Source: Novosphingobium sp. Fuku2-ISO-50
GTDB lineage: Bacteria > Pseudomonadota > Alphaproteobacteria > Sphingomonadales > Sphingomonadaceae
NCBI RefSeq assembly: GCF_001519055.1
Contig: NZ_KQ954294.1
Span: 115,688-179,687 of the forward strand
Length of the DNA: 64,000 nt
Reading direction: 5' to 3'
Position numbers and translations under genes: made by a program. Positions within the stretch are counted from its first letter, which is position 1, and every line of letters starts with the position of its first letter. The notes under the pieces were generated by a model. That model had not been told where the DNA came from, ran no database searches, and saw only the letters and a program-made list of their open reading frames with translations. Positions 8,792 to 17,640 of this stretch are shown here, piece after piece.

Positions 8792-9666
8792 CAGTTGCGC
8801 TCCCAGACATAGGCATGAGCAGGTTCGGGCTCGAAAATGCGGGCCTGCTCGATTCCGGGCAGGCCGACCAGAGCGCGGTATTCCGAGCCAAAGGCGACAT
8901 AGCGATCGGTTTCGGCCATCACGGCGGGCTTGCACGAAATGGGATCGCGCATCACCGCAAAGCCGTTTTCGGTGCCGATGACGAACGTGTAAAACCCGTC
9001 GAGATCTTCCAGCCCGGCTTCGAGCGCGGTGGTCAGGCTGTCGCCTTCGCGCAAGCGCCAGCTGATATACCCGGCGGCGACTTCGCTGTCGTTGTCGGTG
9101 ACAAAGCTCAGTCCTTCGCGCTCCAGCCGGCGGCGCAGCGAACGGTGATTCGACAGCGAGCCATTGTGCACCAGACACTGATCGCGCCCGGTCGAAAAGG
9201 GATGCGCACCATCGGTCGTCACCGCGCTTTCGGTGGCCATGCGGGTGTGGCCGATGCCATGCGTGCCGGCCATCGCGGGAAGCGCGAAACGATCGGCGAC
9301 CTGGCGGGGCAGGCCCACTTCCTTGTACAATTCGATGCGCTGGCCCGAGCCGGTCACCACCAGATCGGGGCGATGCAGCGCCAGCCAGCCGCGCACTTGT
9401 TCCTCAAGCGAAACCGCAAAGGACAGCACGAGATGGGTGTCGCGGCGCACAGCCCGGGCAATCCCGGCCAGCGCGTCTTCCACTTCGTCGAGCCGGGGCC
9501 CGCGCACGGTCACTTTCAGATGACCGGCATCGCCGCCGCCATAGACGGCAAAGCCCGCGCTGTCGGGCCCCCGGTCGGTCATGACCACCAACATGTCCGC
9601 CAGCAACCGGCCCAGATCGGGCTCCAGCGCCGGGTCCTTCAGGAACAGGCCGACAATTCCACACAT
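8791..9666 (-). CDS. mgsA: N-methylglutamate synthase subunit A (class II glutamine amidotransferase)
   Basis: A 291-residue class II (Ntn-type) glutamine amidotransferase domain. The start at 9666 gives MCGIVGLF, placing the nucleophilic cysteine directly after the initiator methionine as the family requires; the GTG two codons upstream would not. The motifs HTRMATESAVTTDGAHPF and VHNGSLSNH form the glutamine site. In MgsABC this subunit supplies the amide-hydrolysing activity acting on gamma-glutamylmethylamide. It follows folD after a 106-base gap, the largest inside the operon, which could hold a secondary promoter. Confidence 0.9.
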   Translation of the reverse strand: MCGIVGLFLKDPALEPDLGRLLADMLVVMTDRGPDSAGFAVYGGGDAGHLKVTVRGPRLDEVEDALAGIARAVRRDTHLVLSFAVSLEEQVRGWLALHRPDLVVTGSGQRIELYKEVGLPRQVADRFALPAMAGTHGIGHTRMATESAVTTDGAHPFSTGRDQCLVHNGSLSNHRSLRRRLEREGLSFVTDNDSEVAAGYISWRLREGDSLTTALEAGLEDLDGFYTFVIGTENGFAVMRDPISCKPAVMAETDRYVAFGSEYRALVGLPGIEQARIFEPEPAHAYVWERN

Positions 9667-9772
9667 GATCACAATTCTCCCGAACGCCTGTCGACCGGGA
9701 TAGTCCGCAGACCGGGATCATGTCAATCGCGAAGAAACAGAATTTCCCAATAGGAATATAAAGGAGGGATTG

Positions 9773-10636
9773 TCACGCGATCGCGGCGGTCTTGGCGGCC
9801 TTGACCGTGTTGGCCAGCAGGCAGGCGATCGTCATCGGGCCGACCCCGCCCGGAACCGGGGTCACCGCGCGGGCATGGTCAAGCTCATGCGTGGCGCAAT
9901 CGCCGATGATCCGGGTCGTGCCGTCCGGGTCCGTCACGCGATTGATGCCGACATCGATCACCACCGCGCCGGGCTTGACCCAATAGCCGCGCACCAGATG
10001 CGGCGCCCCGGCGGCGGCCACGATGATGTCCGCCTTGCGCGCAATGTCGGGCAAATCGCGCGTTTCGATATGGGTGACGGTGACAGTCGCCTCGCGTTCG
10101 AGCAGCAGCATCGAGACCGGTTTGCCGACGATGTTCGATTTGCCGATCACGCAGACATTGAGCCCGCGATAATCGTCGATCACCGTGTCGATCAGCATCA
10201 TGATGCCCAGCGGCGTGCATGGCACCAGCCCCCCGGTGCCGGTCGACAGCCGCCCGACATTGACCGGGTGAAAGCCGTCGACATCCTTGCCCGGCGCAAT
10301 GCGGTCGAGCACGCGCCCGGCATCAATCGCGCGCGGCAACGGCAATTGGACGAGAATGCCGTGCACCGCCGGATCGGCATTGAGCGTATCGATCAGCGCC
10401 AGCAGGTCCGCCTCGGGCGTCGTTTCGGGCAGGCGATGCTCGATCGAGCGGATGCCCGCCTTGCGACATTGCCCGACTTTGCGACCGACATAGACTTCGC
10501 TGGCAGGATCATGCCCGACCAGAATCACGGCCAGACCGGGCGCCTGCCCTGTCGCGGCAACCATCGCCGCAACCTCGTCGGCGGTGCGTGCCAGAACTTC
10601 GCGCGCAATCGCGCGACCATCGATAATTTGTGCCAT
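9773..10636 (-). CDS. folD: bifunctional methylene-THF dehydrogenase / methenyl-THF cyclohydrolase
   Basis: A 287-residue FolD. The substrate-domain motif ASEVYVGRKVGQCRKAGI, the loop GILVQLPLP, the cofactor motif VIGKSNIVGKPV and the terminal signature PVPGGVGPMTIACL are all present. It oxidises methylene-THF to methenyl-THF and hydrolyses this to 10-formyl-THF in the cytoplasm. Within this operon it would process the methylene-THF released by MgdABCD. Its ATG overlaps the purU stop codon by one base (TGATG). A second, housekeeping folD may exist outside the window. Confidence 0.96.
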   Translation of the reverse strand: MAQIIDGRAIAREVLARTADEVAAMVAATGQAPGLAVILVGHDPASEVYVGRKVGQCRKAGIRSIEHRLPETTPEADLLALIDTLNADPAVHGILVQLPLPRAIDAGRVLDRIAPGKDVDGFHPVNVGRLSTGTGGLVPCTPLGIMMLIDTVIDDYRGLNVCVIGKSNIVGKPVSMLLLEREATVTVTHIETRDLPDIARKADIIVAAAGAPHLVRGYWVKPGAVVIDVGINRVTDPDGTTRIIGDCATHELDHARAVTPVPGGVGPMTIACLLANTVKAAKTAAIA

Positions 10637-11490
10637 CAGTCGCGGAATACCACGGTCTTGTTCCCATGCAACAGACTGCGGCCATCAAGATGCAATTGCA
10701 CCGCGCGGGCGAGCACGCGCCGTTCGATGTCGCGCCCCTTGCGCACCAGATCGTCGGCGCGATCGGCGTGGGTGATACGCTCGACATCCTGTTCGATGAT
10801 CGGGCCTTCGTCGAGATCGCCGGTCACGTAATGCGCGGTTGCCCCGATCAGCTTCACCCCGCGTTCGTGCGCCTGGTGATAGGGCTTGGCCCCCTTGAAG
10901 CCGGGCAGGAAAGAATGGTGGATGTTGATGCAGCGCCCCGACAGCCAGGCGGCCATTTCATCCGACAGGATCTGCATATAGCGCGCCAGCACGACCAGAT
11001 CGGCGCCGGTTTCGGTCGCGATCGCGCGGATCTGCGCTTCCTGTTCGGCCTTGGTTTCGCGGGTGACGGGCAGATGGTGAAAGGGGATGCTGCCCAGATT
11101 GATGTCGCTCAGCGCCGAACGCGGGTGATTCGAGATGACGCCGACCACATCCATCGCGATTTCGCCCATTTTCAGGCGATAGAGCAGATCGACAAGACAA
11201 TGGTCGAACTTGCTGACCAGCAGCAGCACCTTTTGCAGGTGATCGCGCCGCCGCCAGGTCCAGTCCATGGCGAATTTTTCGGCAATCGCGCCGAGATCGC
11301 GCCCGATCGCCGCCTCGTCGGCGCCGTCATCGACGGTAAACACCAGCCGCATGAAAAAGCGGTTGGCTTCGATGTCGTCGAATTGCGAGGCCTCGGTGAT
11401 ATTCCCGCCATGGTTGAAAATCGCGGTGGCAATCGCTGCAACGATGCCCGGAAGATTGCCGCACGAAAGGGTAAGCAGATACTCGGTCAT
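10636..11490 (-). CDS. purU: formyltetrahydrofolate deformylase
   Basis: A 284-residue PurU. An N-terminal ACT domain (about residues 1-80, LLTLSCGNLPGIVAAIATAI) precedes a formyltransferase-like hydrolase domain with NHPRSAL, the catalytic HHSFLPGFKGAKPYHQAHER and GATAHYVTGDLDEGPIIEQD. It hydrolyses 10-formyl-THF to formate and THF. The start at 11490 was chosen over an upstream in-frame start because the ACT domain begins there. Position between mgdD and folD shows its role in clearing C1 units produced by N-methylglutamate oxidation and recycling THF. Confidence 0.96.
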   Translation of the reverse strand: MTEYLLTLSCGNLPGIVAAIATAIFNHGGNITEASQFDDIEANRFFMRLVFTVDDGADEAAIGRDLGAIAEKFAMDWTWRRRDHLQKVLLLVSKFDHCLVDLLYRLKMGEIAMDVVGVISNHPRSALSDINLGSIPFHHLPVTRETKAEQEAQIRAIATETGADLVVLARYMQILSDEMAAWLSGRCINIHHSFLPGFKGAKPYHQAHERGVKLIGATAHYVTGDLDEGPIIEQDVERITHADRADDLVRKGRDIERRVLARAVQLHLDGRSLLHGNKTVVFRD

Positions 11491-11509
11491 GGGATTGTTC
11501 CTCAAAGGA

Positions 11510-12022
11510 TCACAGCGCCGCGATGGAGGCATCCAGCCAATCGCGGAAACCGCCGGCGAAGCTGCGGAAAATGGCAAGATGAAAGCTTTCGGGGCCGGTC
11601 TGATGCACGATCACGCCGACATGGGCGATGACGCTGACCACGACCGCGCCCGCGCCCGGCGCGAGCGCCGACAAGTCGACCGGCACCCCTTTTTGCAACA
11701 GGCGCCGCGCATCAGCCCCGGTGATCTGCAACAAAGTATAGGCGCTCGATTGATCGACCACGGCGGCAAGCCCTGCCAGCCTGTCGCCCAGCGCCTCGGC
11801 CCAATCGGGCGCAGCGGCATCGGCAAAGGCCAGCCATTGCCCCGGCCCGGTGCCCCACAGCGCCAGCCCCGCCCCCTCGCTGGCGACCCCCTCGCTGGAA
11901 ACTGGCGCCGAAATCACGCGAAGCCCCAGCGCCGTACCCAGCGCATCGGGGCCGATACCCGCGCGCGGCAGCACGTTGGCAAGGCCGAAACCGGCCAGTT
12001 CGCGTACCGAAACATCAACCAC
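11510..12022 (-). CDS. mgdD: N-methylglutamate dehydrogenase subunit D (SoxG-like)
   Basis: A 170-residue protein resembling the gamma subunit of heterotetrameric sarcosine oxidase (SoxG). Recognisable features are WGTGPGQWLAF, VVDQSSAYTLLQITGADARR, LLQKGVPVDLS and FRSFAGGFRDWL. It is a structural subunit of the MgdABCD complex. It overlaps the end of mgdC by 8 bases and is followed by purU after 19 bases. The subunit is poorly conserved, so identification rests on these motifs together with its position as the fourth gene of the SoxBDAG-like set. Confidence 0.85.
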   Translation of the reverse strand: MVDVSVRELAGFGLANVLPRAGIGPDALGTALGLRVISAPVSSEGVASEGAGLALWGTGPGQWLAFADAAAPDWAEALGDRLAGLAAVVDQSSAYTLLQITGADARRLLQKGVPVDLSALAPGAGAVVVSVIAHVGVIVHQTGPESFHLAIFRSFAGGFRDWLDASIAAL

Positions 12023-15002
12023 GCAGTCTCTCCCCCGTCGGATCGAAGAACACCGGATCGCTCACCAGCGCCCGCACGTCCGCCCCGCGCACCGGATCGT
12101 GCACCACGATCTCCTCGCCATGCCGCTCCGCCCCATGCGCCAGCAGCGCCAGCGCGACGGGATGGCCCAAAGTCGTCGCAAAACAGGCCGAGGTCACAAA
12201 GCCTTCGTCGTTCGCCGCCACCTGCGCGGCACCGGGCCGCAACAGATGACCGCCCGCACGGATCGTCGAAACGCCATCTGCTGGTTTCAGCCCGACCAGA
12301 CGCGGCCTTGCCGGATCGGTCAGCGCGGGCCGTTCGGCCATGATCCGCCCGATGAAGTCCTTCTTTTCCGACATCATCCGGCCAAGACCAAGATCGGTCG
12401 CCGTGGTCCAGCCATTCAGCTCGTTGCCCGCCGGATGGCCCTTTTCGATGCGCATCACGCCCAGCGCCTCGGTGCCGTAAGGCGTCAGGCCAAACGCTGC
12501 GCCCACGGCAAACAGATGCTCGACCAGGGCGGCGCCAAGCCCGGCGGGCACGCTGAGTTCAAAGGCCAGTTCGCCCGAAAACGACAGCCGGAAAAGGCGC
12601 GCCCTGAAACCGCGCCAGCGCAGCTCCACCGCGCCCATATAGGGCAATGCCGCGTCGGACAGGTCCACATTCGGCACATCGACGTCGGACAGGGCCGCAG
12701 CGAGCAAATCGCGCGAGCGCGGCCCGGCGATCGAATAGGTCGCCCATTGCTCGGTCACCGAAACCGCCTGCACATTGCTGTCGGGCCACAAGACCTGCCG
12801 CGCAAAATCGAGATGCTGCATCACCCGCGCCGCATTGGCCGTGGTCGTGGTCATGAACCAGCGATCGGGCGCAAACCGCGTGACCGTGCCGTCATCGAGG
12901 GCAAGGCCGTCTTCGCGCAGCATCAGCCCATAGCGCGCCTTGCCCACCGGCAGCGCCGAAAAGCCGTTGATATAAAGCCGGTCGAGCAGCGCGCCGACAT
13001 CGGCGCCGATCAGTTCGATCTTGCCGAGCGTCGACACATCGCACAGCCCGACGCCGCCCCGTGTCGCCAGCACTTCGCGATCGACCGACTGGCGCCAATG
13101 GGTTTCACCCGGAAGCGGATACCACTGCGCGCGCTTCCATTGCCCGGCGTCGACAAACACCGCGCCGCGCGCAGCGGCCCATTCGTGGCTGGCGGTGTGA
13201 CGTTCGGGGCGGAACTGGCGCCCGCGATGATGCCCGCCAAACGCACCGATCGCCACCGGCACCACCGGCGGTCGCGCCCGGATCGTGCCCGTTTCGGCCA
13301 AGGCGCGCCCGGTTGCGGCGGCGAGCAGCCCATGGCCGTTGACCTGGCTGACGCGGCCCTGATCGGTGGCCATGCCGAGCGTGGTATAGCGCTTGAGATG
13401 TTCGACGCTGGTAAAGCCCTCGCGCACGGCCAGAGTGACGTCGCCCGCCGTGACATCGTGCTGAAAATCGACAAAGGCCTTGGCCTTGCACGGCCCGCTG
13501 GCCCAGACCGCGCTCACGCCGTGGGGCGCGTCTTCGACCTGCGGCAGCGGCGCGGCAACGGCCGTCTTGCCCAGCGCTGCGACGACCTCGCCCGCAGCGC
13601 GCCGCGCCGAAGCGAGCGCCCCGGCCAGTCCATAGACGCCATCGGCGGCACCGGCAGCGGCAAGACCTGCGGGCGCCTCGCCCAAGGCATAAGCGGCAAT
13701 ATCCTCGCGCCAGACCGGCTTGTGACCGAGATGCGCGGCGAGCGCCACTTGCGGATTCCAGCCGCCCGCCACCGCAAGCAGATCGGCGGCAAAGCTGTGC
13801 CTGCGCCCCGCACCGTCGAGCGCCTCGACGCGCGACAACGGGCTGCCTTTGGCGGCGATCACCTGCCCGCCGGTCAGCACCGGCACGCCCGCCGCGCGGA
13901 TCGGCGCGACGAGCGCATCGAGCACAGCGGCGCGCGTGTCGATCACCGCCAGCAGAGTCACCCCCGCCGCCAGCAGATCGGCCGCCGTCTCCCAGCCGCT
14001 GTCTCCCGACGTCAGCACCACCGCGCGCCGCCCCGGCGCCACGCCAAAACGGTTGCAATAGGTCGAAACGGCAGAAGCCAGCATCACGCCGGGCCGGTCG
14101 TTGCCTTCGAACACGATCGGGCGCTCGGTCGCGCCGGTGGCAAGGATCGTGTGCTGCGCAACGATTTTCCAAAGCCTTTGGCGCGGTTGGCCGGGCAAAG
14201 GCACCGGCAGATGGTCGGCGACTTGCTCGATTGCGCCATGTTCGCCATCGTCGAAACGGCCAAACACCGTCGTCCGCGTCAGCACCCGCACATGCGGCAT
14301 CGCGGCAAGCTCGGCAACCGCTGCCGCAACCCAGTGCGCGCCGTCTGCCCCGCCCAGACTGGTCCGTTCGGACAGCAGCCGACCGCCGGGCACCGCGCTT
14401 TCATCGGCGATCACCACGCGCAGCCCCGCACGCGCCGCATCGAGCGCCGCTATCAGCCCGACAGGGCCCGCGCCGACGACCAGCAGATCGCAGAACGCGT
14501 GATCATGCTCATAGTGGTCGGGGTCTTCCTGCCCCGACAGCGCGCCGAGCCCCGCCGCGCGGCGGATCAGCGGCTCATAGAGCTTTTCCCAGGCCTTGGC
14601 GGGCCACATGAATGTCTTGTAGTAGAACCCGGCAACGAACAGCGGCGCGGCCAACTGGTTTACCGCCATCAGATCGAAGCCGAGGCTGGGCCAGCGGTTC
14701 TGGCTGGTCGCCTCCAGCCCGTCGTAGAGTTCGATCGTGGTGGCCCGCGTGTTGGGCTCGGCCCGCGCGCCGCTGCGCAAAGTGACGAGGGCGTTGGGCT
14801 CTTCGCTGCCCGCCGTCAGCACCCCGCGCGGGCGGTGATACTTGAAGCTGCGGCCAAACAGCCGCACGCCATTGGCCAGCAGCGCCGAGGCCAGCGTATC
14901 GCCGGGATGACCATGATAAGTCTTGCCGTCGAACGTGAAGGACAGCGTCCTTGCGCGATCGATCAGGCCGCCGCTGTGCAGGCGAAAAGGCTGCGCGCTC
15001 AT
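12015..15002 (-). CDS. mgdC: N-methylglutamate dehydrogenase subunit C (SoxA-like, large subunit)
   Basis: A 995-residue protein with the SoxA layout. An N-terminal ferredoxin-like region (about 1-100) is followed by a dinucleotide-binding domain (LLVVGAGPVGLIAALDAARA) and an NAD/FAD pyridine-oxidoreductase region. A C-terminal GcvT-like folate domain (about 600-995) contains GVGLCDVSTLGKIELIGAD and IEKGHPAGNELNGW. It is the THF-using large subunit that captures the methyl carbon as methylene-THF. The start at 15002 overlaps the mgdB stop by four bases (ATGA), indicating translational coupling. Sarcosine oxidase SoxA is the paralogous alternative; the mgs/gmaS neighbours favour MgdC. Confidence 0.88.
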   Translation of the reverse strand: MSAQPFRLHSGGLIDRARTLSFTFDGKTYHGHPGDTLASALLANGVRLFGRSFKYHRPRGVLTAGSEEPNALVTLRSGARAEPNTRATTIELYDGLEATSQNRWPSLGFDLMAVNQLAAPLFVAGFYYKTFMWPAKAWEKLYEPLIRRAAGLGALSGQEDPDHYEHDHAFCDLLVVGAGPVGLIAALDAARAGLRVVIADESAVPGGRLLSERTSLGGADGAHWVAAAVAELAAMPHVRVLTRTTVFGRFDDGEHGAIEQVADHLPVPLPGQPRQRLWKIVAQHTILATGATERPIVFEGNDRPGVMLASAVSTYCNRFGVAPGRRAVVLTSGDSGWETAADLLAAGVTLLAVIDTRAAVLDALVAPIRAAGVPVLTGGQVIAAKGSPLSRVEALDGAGRRHSFAADLLAVAGGWNPQVALAAHLGHKPVWREDIAAYALGEAPAGLAAAGAADGVYGLAGALASARRAAGEVVAALGKTAVAAPLPQVEDAPHGVSAVWASGPCKAKAFVDFQHDVTAGDVTLAVREGFTSVEHLKRYTTLGMATDQGRVSQVNGHGLLAAATGRALAETGTIRARPPVVPVAIGAFGGHHRGRQFRPERHTASHEWAAARGAVFVDAGQWKRAQWYPLPGETHWRQSVDREVLATRGGVGLCDVSTLGKIELIGADVGALLDRLYINGFSALPVGKARYGLMLREDGLALDDGTVTRFAPDRWFMTTTTANAARVMQHLDFARQVLWPDSNVQAVSVTEQWATYSIAGPRSRDLLAAALSDVDVPNVDLSDAALPYMGAVELRWRGFRARLFRLSFSGELAFELSVPAGLGAALVEHLFAVGAAFGLTPYGTEALGVMRIEKGHPAGNELNGWTTATDLGLGRMMSEKKDFIGRIMAERPALTDPARPRLVGLKPADGVSTIRAGGHLLRPGAAQVAANDEGFVTSACFATTLGHPVALALLAHGAERHGEEIVVHDPVRGADVRALVSDPVFFDPTGERLRG

Positions 15003-15259
15003 GCCGCGTGCCCGATCCGGGCAAAGTCCGCGCTCTCGATCGCGTGGCTTACCGTATTGCGCCGCACGCGCAGCCAGTTGCGGCATCCTTGCGCGTGATA
15101 CCACAGCTCTTCGAACTGACCCGCCGGATTGTCGCGCAGATAGAGGTAATCGAACATCGCGTCGGCATCGTCGCCGGCGGGACGGATTGGCGCGGCATCA
15201 CCGCGATGGACGAATTCGCGGGAATCGCGGCTGCCGCAAAAAGGGCATGGGATGCGCAT
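14999..15259 (-). CDS. mgdB: N-methylglutamate dehydrogenase subunit B (SoxD-like)
   Basis: An 86-residue SoxD-like protein. The N-terminus MRIPCPFCGSRDSREF carries a CxxC pair; further on are YLYLRDNPAG and ELWYHAQGCRNWLRVRRNT. In sarcosine oxidase the delta subunit binds zinc through the CPFCG region and bridges the alpha and beta subunits. It lies 12 bases after mgdA and overlaps mgdC by four bases. Confidence 0.92.
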   Translation of the reverse strand: MRIPCPFCGSRDSREFVHRGDAAPIRPAGDDADAMFDYLYLRDNPAGQFEELWYHAQGCRNWLRVRRNTVSHAIESADFARIGHAA

Positions 15260-15271
15260 GGTCGCGGCTCC

Positions 15272-16525
15272 TCAGTGCAGATTTGGTTGGGCGCCAACGC
15301 CCTTTTCATCGATCAGATGGCCGGTGCGAAACCGGTCGAGCCGATAGGCGGTCGCGGTTTCGTGCGCGGTATCGGTGGCCAGCAGATGGGCAAAACACCA
15401 GCCCGAGGCAGGGGTCGCCTTGAAACCGCCGTAGCACCAGCCGGCATTGCAATAGAGCCCGGCGATCGGGGTATGATCGATGATCGGCGAGCCATCCATG
15501 CTCATGTCCATGATCCCGCCCCAACTGCGCAGCAGGCGCACCCGCCCGATCATCGGCATGATCGCCATGCCGCCCTCGCACACATCTTCGACCACCGGCA
15601 GATTCCCGCGCTGGGCATAGGAATTGTATCCGTCGATGTCTCCGCCGAATACCAGCCCGCCCTTGTCCGACTGGCTGACATAGAAATGCCCGGCGCCAAA
15701 CGTGATCACGCCGGGGATCAGCGGCTTCAACCCTTCGGAAACGAACGCCTGCAGGACATGGCTTTCGATCGGCAGGCGCAAGCCCGCCTTGGCCGCGACG
15801 GGGCCGGTCATGCCCGCGACCGCCAGCCCGACCTTGCCCGCGCGAATGGCCCCGCGACTGGTTTCCACGCCGACCACCGCGCCGCTCGTATCGCGCAAAA
15901 AGCCGGTCACTTCGCAATTCTGGATAATGTCGACGCCCAGCGCCGAAGCCGCGCGCGCATAGCCCCAGTTGACCGCATCGTGGCGCGCCGTGCCGCCGCG
16001 CGGCTGCAACAGGCCGCCCTGAATCGGAAAGCGCGCATTGTCGAAATCGAGGAACGGCGCCATCTGCCGCACCGCGTCGGCGCCCAGCAGTTCGGCATCG
16101 ACCCCGTGCAGGCGCATGGCATTGCCACGCCGGGCATAGGCATCGCGCTGCGCATCGGAATGATAGAGGTTGAGCACGCCGCGCTGGCTGACCATCGCGT
16201 TGTAGTTGAGCTCCTGCTCCAGCCCTTCCCACAGCTTCATCGACCATTCGTAGAACGGTTCGTTGCCGGGCAGGCCATAGTTCGAACGGATGATCGTGGT
16301 GTTGCGCCCGGCATTGCCGCCGCCGATCCACCCGCGCTCGACCACCGCGACACGGGTAATGCCGTGCACTTTGGCCAGGTAATAGGCCGCCGCCAGCCCA
16401 TGCCCGCCGCCGCCGACGATGACGATGTCATAGCCTTCGCGCGGGGCCGCGTCGCGCCAGGCCGGGGTCCAGTCCCGATGTCGGCGCAGCGCCTGGGTGG
16501 CCAGTTGCAGGATCGAATAACGCAT
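15272..16525 (-). CDS. mgdA: N-methylglutamate dehydrogenase subunit A (SoxB-like)
   Basis: A 417-residue FAD-dependent amine oxidoreductase of the SoxB/DAO family. The Rossmann motif YDIVIVGGGGHGLAAAYYLA begins near residue 30, followed by ERGWIGGGNAGRNTTIIRSN; a C-terminal GWCYGGFKATPASGWCFAHL closes the flavin domain. It is the substrate-oxidising subunit of the MgdABCD complex. It is the first gene of the operon, 89 bases from the divergently transcribed AraC-type regulator, so the main promoter presumably lies at 16526-16614. Confidence 0.9.
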   Translation of the reverse strand: MRYSILQLATQALRRHRDWTPAWRDAAPREGYDIVIVGGGGHGLAAAYYLAKVHGITRVAVVERGWIGGGNAGRNTTIIRSNYGLPGNEPFYEWSMKLWEGLEQELNYNAMVSQRGVLNLYHSDAQRDAYARRGNAMRLHGVDAELLGADAVRQMAPFLDFDNARFPIQGGLLQPRGGTARHDAVNWGYARAASALGVDIIQNCEVTGFLRDTSGAVVGVETSRGAIRAGKVGLAVAGMTGPVAAKAGLRLPIESHVLQAFVSEGLKPLIPGVITFGAGHFYVSQSDKGGLVFGGDIDGYNSYAQRGNLPVVEDVCEGGMAIMPMIGRVRLLRSWGGIMDMSMDGSPIIDHTPIAGLYCNAGWCYGGFKATPASGWCFAHLLATDTAHETATAYRLDRFRTGHLIDEKGVGAQPNLH

Positions 16526-16614
16526 CAGAGGCCTTTCGCGCTGGCCAAGAAATGTTCTTGAAGGGAAAAATATACCGATTGCATAGCCCGCGCTTGTCCC
16601 TTTAGGGTAATTTC

Positions 16615-17586
16615 ATGTCTGATAGCGACATCCATGCCGATTTTCCTCCACCGACCCGGCTCGGGCTTCTGCTGATCCCCGGCTTTGCGCTGATGGGCTA
16701 TGCCGCACTGGTCGAGGCGTTTCGGGCGGCCAACACCCTTTCGGGGCAGCCGCTTTATGAATGGCTGCATGTCTCGCCCGACGGCGCGGCGGTCGAAGCG
16801 ACCAACGGCGCGCGCATCATGGTCGATGCGCAAGTCGGGCAAAAGCTCGATTGCCGCCTTTTGCTCGTCTTTGCCGGGGGTGATCCGCGCCGCTTTCACG
16901 ATCCTGCCACGTCTGCCTGGCTGCGTCAGATGGCGCGCGGCGGCTGCGCGATTGCCGGGGTATCGGGCGGGCCCTTTATCATGGCGCGAGCCGGGCTGCT
17001 GTCCGGGCGGCGGGCGACGATCCATTGGGAACACCGCCTCGTGTTTGCCGAAGAATTTCCCGATGTCGAGCTCGAAAGCGGGCTCTATGTCATCGACGGG
17101 CCGGTCATCACTTGCGCGGGGGGCACGGCGGGGCTCGATCTCGCGCTGGCGCTGATCGCGCGCGATCATGGCGAGGATCTGGCCCGGCGCGTGGGCGAAT
17201 GGTTCATCCGCACGAGCCCGCGCGATGCTGCCGGGCCGCAACGGCCAAGCCCGGCAGAGCGCCACGGCACGACCAACCGCGTCGTCCTCAAGGCGCTGGA
17301 AATCATCGAGGCCTCGCTCGATCGCCCGCCCTCGCGCGAAGCCATCGCGACCGCCTGCGGGCGCTCGCTGCGGCAGATCGAACGCCTGTTTCAGGATCAT
17401 CTCGGCCAGAGCCTGTCCGAAACCGCGCTTGCCATCCGACTCGACAGCGCCGCGCATCGCCTGCGCACCACCGATGTCGCGATCACGCAAATTGCGCTCG
17501 ATTGCGGCTTTGTCAGCGCGGCCCATTTTTCCCGGCGCATGCGCCACCGTTTCGGCGTGCCGCCATCGGCGCTGCGCAACGGATAG
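16615..17586 (+). CDS. GlxA/GbdR-type AraC-family transcriptional regulator
   Basis: A 323-residue regulator. Residues about 12-195 form a DJ-1/PfpI-like (GATase-1-like) sensor domain (GLLLIPGFALMGYAALVEAF, LLLVFAGGDPRRFHD). Residues about 220-320 hold two AraC helix-turn-helix motifs (CGRSLRQIERLFQDHLGQS and ITQIALDCGFVSAAHFSRR). Family members such as GbdR, CdhR and SouR respond to glycine betaine, carnitine or sarcosine. Its place directly divergent from mgdABCD makes it the probable activator of the methylamine operon, sensing a methylated amine or N-methylglutamate; this is inference. A decayed fragment similar to this gene lies at 35025-35108. Confidence 0.92.
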   Translation: MSDSDIHADFPPPTRLGLLLIPGFALMGYAALVEAFRAANTLSGQPLYEWLHVSPDGAAVEATNGARIMVDAQVGQKLDCRLLLVFAGGDPRRFHDPATSAWLRQMARGGCAIAGVSGGPFIMARAGLLSGRRATIHWEHRLVFAEEFPDVELESGLYVIDGPVITCAGGTAGLDLALALIARDHGEDLARRVGEWFIRTSPRDAAGPQRPSPAERHGTTNRVVLKALEIIEASLDRPPSREAIATACGRSLRQIERLFQDHLGQSLSETALAIRLDSAAHRLRTTDVAITQIALDCGFVSAAHFSRRMRHRFGVPPSALRNG

Positions 17587-17640
17587 CGTTTCCGATCCGC
17601 GGCCCAAATCCATCGGCGATTGCAGCAAAGGGGACGCCGG

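Noticed and set aside
11850..15098. A 1082-codon + strand frame antisense to mgdC
   Set aside because: mgdC is unmistakable on the other strand; the frame is a by-product of codon bias.
11510..16525. Sarcosine oxidase soxBDAG
   Set aside because: The subunits are homologous, but co-location with mgsABC and gmaS and lack of glycine-betaine genes make N-methylglutamate dehydrogenase the better call; a sarcosine side activity is not excluded.
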